This document shows, piece after piece, positions 14,305-15,371 of a DNA stretch of 15,371 nucleotides. The stretch comes from Chloroflexota bacterium (GTDB taxonomy: Bacteria; Chloroflexota; UBA6077; JADZDV01). The position numbers and the translations under genes were made by a program. Numbering within the stretch: position 1 is the first letter of the stretch; each line of letters opens with the position of its first letter. Under the pieces are notes generated by a model. It worked only from the letters and a program-made list of their open reading frames with translations, ran no database searches and had not been told where the DNA came from. The DNA lies in assembly GCA_020850915.1 (NCBI GenBank), contig JADZDV010000085.1, positions 1-15,371 of the forward strand, written 5' to 3'.

Positions 14305-15261
14305 ATGGTGATCGGCGCAGCTGGAGCGATCGTCGCGCTCGCGCTGCTACTGTTCCTGATCTGGATGGCGCTCTACGCCACCGCGCCGCGGCCGGCGGAG
14401 CCCGAGGGCCCGCCCACCGGGTCGGTCTCCTCCGAGCGCAAGGTGTTGACTGCCATCGTACTCGTGGTGCTGACGGGCGTGAGCCTGACGGTCTACGGAT
14501 TCTTCGAGCCTGCCCGCCAGGCGGCAGCCGCGGAGCGCCAGCAGAAGCTGGTCATTGAGCGCGGCATCGCGAACTACGCCTCGCTCTGTTACGCCTGCCA
14601 CGGCTTCTCTGGCGACGGCGCAGTGGTCCCGGACTCGAACCCGCCTGTCGTGACGCCTCAGTTGAACCGCGCACAGTTCCAGCCAACAGACCCCGACGAG
14701 ATCAAGTCGATCAGCGATTCGCTCTACAAGACCATTCAACGGGGACGACCCAACACCCCGATGCCCGCCTGGGGCCAAACGGATGGTGGCTCACTGAACG
14801 AAGAGCAGATCCGCGAGCTTGTCACGATGATCATGAACGGGAACAAGCCCGTTGAGGGCGACAAGACGACGTGGGATGTCGCGGGCGAGCTGGTCAAGAA
14901 GCACGTGGCCGACGGCTCCCCTGCTCCCAAGAAGCCGGTGGCGCAGGTTGACACGAGCCTGTCTTCGGACGCCCAGGCTGGCCAGAAGATCTGGCAGGAG
15001 AAAGGCGCCTGCATCGGCTGTCACGTTATCCAGGGCATCGCTGGTGGAGGCAAGACGGGGCCAGAGCTCTCGAACATCGGCAAGGTCGCGGCGACCCGCA
15101 AGCCGGGCATGAGCGCCGAAGACTACATCCACGAATCGATCGTCGACCCGCACGCGTTCGTGGTGCCCGGCTATCCGCCCGTCATGCCATCCTACCGCGG
15201 CACGCTGAGCGAAGACGAGATCAAGCAGCTCGTCGCCTACTACATGACCCGCAAGCAGTAA
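14305..15261 (+). CDS. Membrane-anchored dihaem cytochrome c of the quinol oxidoreductase
   Basis: Probably the electron acceptor subunit, functionally replacing cytochrome c1/f. It is 318 aa. Two N-terminal membrane helices lie at about 4-26 and 46-68. Two cytochrome c domains follow on the outside. Haem 1 binds at C95-x-x-C98-H99 (CYACH), with Met153 in PMPAWG as likely sixth ligand. Haem 2 binds at C236-x-x-C239-H240 (CIGCH), with Met294 in PVMPSY as likely ligand. A Lys/Pro linker separates them around 195-215. The ATG at 14305 follows GGGAG by about 10 nt and lies 28 nt after the Rieske stop. It is the last gene of the operon, followed by a terminator. Which haem faces the Rieske protein cannot be told. 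Confidence 0.93.
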   Translation: MVIGAAGAIVALALLLFLIWMALYATAPRPAEPEGPPTGSVSSERKVLTAIVLVVLTGVSLTVYGFFEPARQAAAAERQQKLVIERGIANYASLCYACHGFSGDGAVVPDSNPPVVTPQLNRAQFQPTDPDEIKSISDSLYKTIQRGRPNTPMPAWGQTDGGSLNEEQIRELVTMIMNGNKPVEGDKTTWDVAGELVKKHVADGSPAPKKPVAQVDTSLSSDAQAGQKIWQEKGACIGCHVIQGIAGGGKTGPELSNIGKVAATRKPGMSAEDYIHESIVDPHAFVVPGYPPVMPSYRGTLSEDEIKQLVAYYMTRKQ

Positions 15262-15287
15262 GCGCGCGACGATCCTCGGGCCGAGCA

Positions 15288-15333
15288 CGAAGAGCCAGGC
15301 GGCCATTCGGTGGCCGCCTGGCTCTTCGGGTTT
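15288..15333 (+). terminator. Intrinsic terminator after the cytochrome operon
   Basis: A perfect 18-bp stem (15288-15305 with 15311-15328) encloses a TTCGG loop, 26 nt after the cytochrome c stop, followed by GGTTT. The stem is very strong but the T-tract is short, so termination may be partly Rho-aided or the hairpin may protect the 3' end. Confidence 0.8.
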
Positions 15334-15371
15334 CGCTCGCGGTGGACGTTGCGTGGCAGAGCGTTCGAAGC

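Overview
The window is GC-rich, gene-dense bacterial DNA. Gene content and order suggest a Chloroflexota-type bacterium, perhaps near the Thermomicrobia/Sphaerobacter side. The grounds are an HrcA-regulated chaperone operon, a second DnaJ paralogue, a YqeY–PgpH–YbeY–DgkA block and a b6-type menaquinol:cytochrome c reductase. This placement is an inference from gene content; no rRNA or tRNA gene is present to anchor it.

Layout. Positions 1-525 (minus) hold the N-terminal part of a DnaJ/CbpA-like co-chaperone that runs off the left edge. It has a good promoter containing a HAIR-like inverted repeat. Positions 648-1037 (minus) encode a small unknown membrane protein. The spacer at 1038-1262 holds a ~100-bp element bracketed by 9-nt direct repeats. 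Positions 1263-4772 (plus) carry yqeY, pgpH (7TM-HD c-di-AMP phosphodiesterase), ybeY and dgkA, a block for RNA processing and cell-envelope signalling.

Positions 4698-10213 (minus) form one long heat-shock/translation operon read right to left: hrcA, grpE, dnaJ, prmA, rsmE, SAM hydrolase. There is no dnaK between grpE and dnaJ. The last four genes are coupled by overlapping stops and starts. The SAM hydrolase 3' end overlaps the convergent dgkA 3' end by 75 nt.

fabF (10363-11604, plus) is divergent from hrcA. It is followed by a 454-bp spacer containing a second copy of the element seen near 1100, this time closed by a perfect 13-nt inverted repeat, and then the leader of the respiratory operon.

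Positions 12059-15261 (plus) encode a complete quinol:cytochrome c oxidoreductase: cytochrome b6-type subunit, subunit IV-like subunit, Rieske protein and a membrane-anchored dihaem cytochrome c, closed by a strong terminator hairpin. The b6 subunit keeps the cysteine that attaches haem ci in b6f/b6c complexes. The subunit IV-like partner lacks the classical PEWY glutamate and reads APWY instead.

Most of the window is well-understood housekeeping content. The least explained parts are the paired structured repeat (about 1087-1204 and 11771-11844), the HAIR-like operator, the dnaK-less chaperone operon with hairpins where dnaK would normally lie, and the unusual Qo-site sequence.
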